Shown piece after piece: positions 48,696-49,349 of a DNA stretch of 49,349 nucleotides (the stretch's first letter is position 1; each line of letters starts with the position of its first letter). Source of the DNA: Ornatilinea sp. GTDB lineage: Bacteria; Chloroflexota; Anaerolineae; Anaerolineales; Anaerolineaceae. The position numbers and the translations under genes were made by a program. Below the pieces are notes generated by a model. That model worked only from the letters and a program-made list of their open reading frames with translations, did no database searches and was not told the DNA's origin. The stretch covers positions 1 to 49,349 of the forward strand of contig JAHDQE010000117.1 in the NCBI GenBank assembly GCA_018433975.1. The letters run 5' to 3'.

Positions 48696-49349
48696 TTACA
48701 TAACCAGAGACATGACCGCTTTCTGCACATGCAGACGGTTCTCGGCCTCATCAAAGATGGCGGAGCGCCAGCCGGGGCCTTCGGTCTTGTCCATCACATC
48801 ATTGTTCACTTCCAGACCGCGGTCTGCGGGCAGACAGTGCAGGTAGATGGCTTTCTTTTCGCAGGTGTCCATCAGCTCGCTGGTGGTCTTCCAGGACTTG
48901 TAGCTGTCCATGATCTTCTGCGCTTCTTCAAAGTCGTAGTTGCCTACCGGGGGCTGGAACAGGGTCACAGGGGCCCAGGCTTTCGGGTACACCACATGCG
49001 CGCCCTCGAAGCCTTCTTCGAAGTCGTTGGTGATCTTGAAAGATCCGCCCGCGTCATCCGCGTAGTCTTTACACTGCTGGACAATATCGGGAGCCAAGTC
49101 GAAGCCCTTCGGGTGCGCCAGGGTGACGTTCATGCCCAGCATGGTGGCATACAGAATGGCCGATTGCGGCACCGCACGCGGTTTGTGCACGCTGGGGGAG
49201 TAAGCCCACGACATGGTGAAGTTGACGCCCTTGAAGCCGCCGAACTCTTCCTTCACCGTCAGCATGTCTGCCAGTCCCTGGAAGGGGTGGTAGATGTCGT
49301 CTTCCATGTTGAGCACCGGAATGTCGGACCATTTGGCGAACTCTTGCAG
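48696..49349 (-). CDS. ygeW: YgeW-type knotted carbamoyltransferase, C-terminal part (partial, runs off the window)
   Basis: The last 217 codons of an aspartate/ornithine carbamoyltransferase-family enzyme; the 5' end lies beyond 49349, and the frame is open to the edge. The end of the carbamoyl-phosphate and amino-acid site appears as IYLHCLPADRGLEVNN, the HCLP of the family, and FGGFKGVNFTMSWAYSPSVH belongs to the second domain. The HCLPADRG form with MSWAYSPSVHKP fits the YgeW branch, linked to anaerobic purine or allantoin degradation, more than ornithine transcarbamylase. The GntR regulator follows it on the same strand. Confidence 0.8.
   Translation of the reverse strand: MQEFAKWSDIPVLNMEDDIYHPFQGLADMLTVKEEFGGFKGVNFTMSWAYSPSVHKPRAVPQSAILYATMLGMNVTLAHPKGFDLAPDIVQQCKDYADDAGGSFKITNDFEEGFEGAHVVYPKAWAPVTLFQPPVGNYDFEEAQKIMDSYKSWKTTSELMDTCEKKAIYLHCLPADRGLEVNNDVMDKTEGPGWRSAIFDEAENRLHVQKAVMSLVM

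Overview
The window reads as a chromosomal segment of an anaerobic member of the Chloroflexota, most likely class Anaerolineae. This is inferred, not proven. The support is lipoproteins with Thr/Pro-rich or Glu/Ala/Pro-rich linkers behind the lipobox, a degenerate RHS locus, several iron-sulfur proteins of anaerobes (EFR1-type ferredoxin, QueG-like protein, B12-radical SAM), a thioferritin-like ferritin and a YgeW-type carbamoyltransferase. No rRNA, tRNA or CRISPR array was seen.

Layout. 0-2.4 kb: a large single-pass, anti-sigma-like membrane protein. 2.6-6.1 kb: the pstSCAB phosphate importer, ending at a bidirectional terminator. 6.1-9.5 kb (minus strand): a ferritin-like protein, then an MFS transporter followed by an ArsR-type regulator behind a promoter overlapped by an inverted repeat. 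9.7-12.8 kb: a TetR regulator and a three-gene ABC exporter behind two tandem operator-like palindromes. 13.2-18.0 kb (minus): an unrecognised three-gene operon headed by a 1063-residue secreted/transmembrane protein. 18.3-19.9 kb (minus): MarR regulator plus a catechol-dioxygenase-like VOC protein.

20.0-30.3 kb is one long operon: ROK regulator, Gfo/Idh/MocA dehydrogenase, DegT/StsC-type aminotransferase, cupin, fucose/arabinose-isomerase-like protein, URO-D-like protein, sugar-binding lipoprotein and two permeases. It has no ATPase of its own. The gene content suits uptake and breakdown of an amino- or O-methyl-substituted cyclitol or sugar, but the substrate is not shown by the sequence.

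30.3-41.0 kb holds independent genes: a lipoprotein, EFR1 protein, QueG-like protein, a 47-residue orphan Flp pilin, a polytopic glycosyltransferase-like protein, a B12-radical SAM enzyme, DegV, and a histidine kinase/response regulator/membrane protein set. Several of these starts lie about 7 nt after a -10 box, which implies leaderless mRNAs.

41.1-47.8 kb is the most unusual part: an AT-rich graveyard of RHS toxin cassettes. RHS fragments, toxin tails (one frameshifted, one duplicated) and at least eight small immunity-type genes alternate with short repeats. I interpret three of these repeats as REP hairpins followed by the 5' end of a REP-associated tyrosine transposase (reading MPEYRRSF). 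Inverted copies of the REP head occur at the other end. 47.9-49.3 kb (minus): a GntR/UTRA regulator and the 3' part of a YgeW-like carbamoyltransferase that runs off the window.
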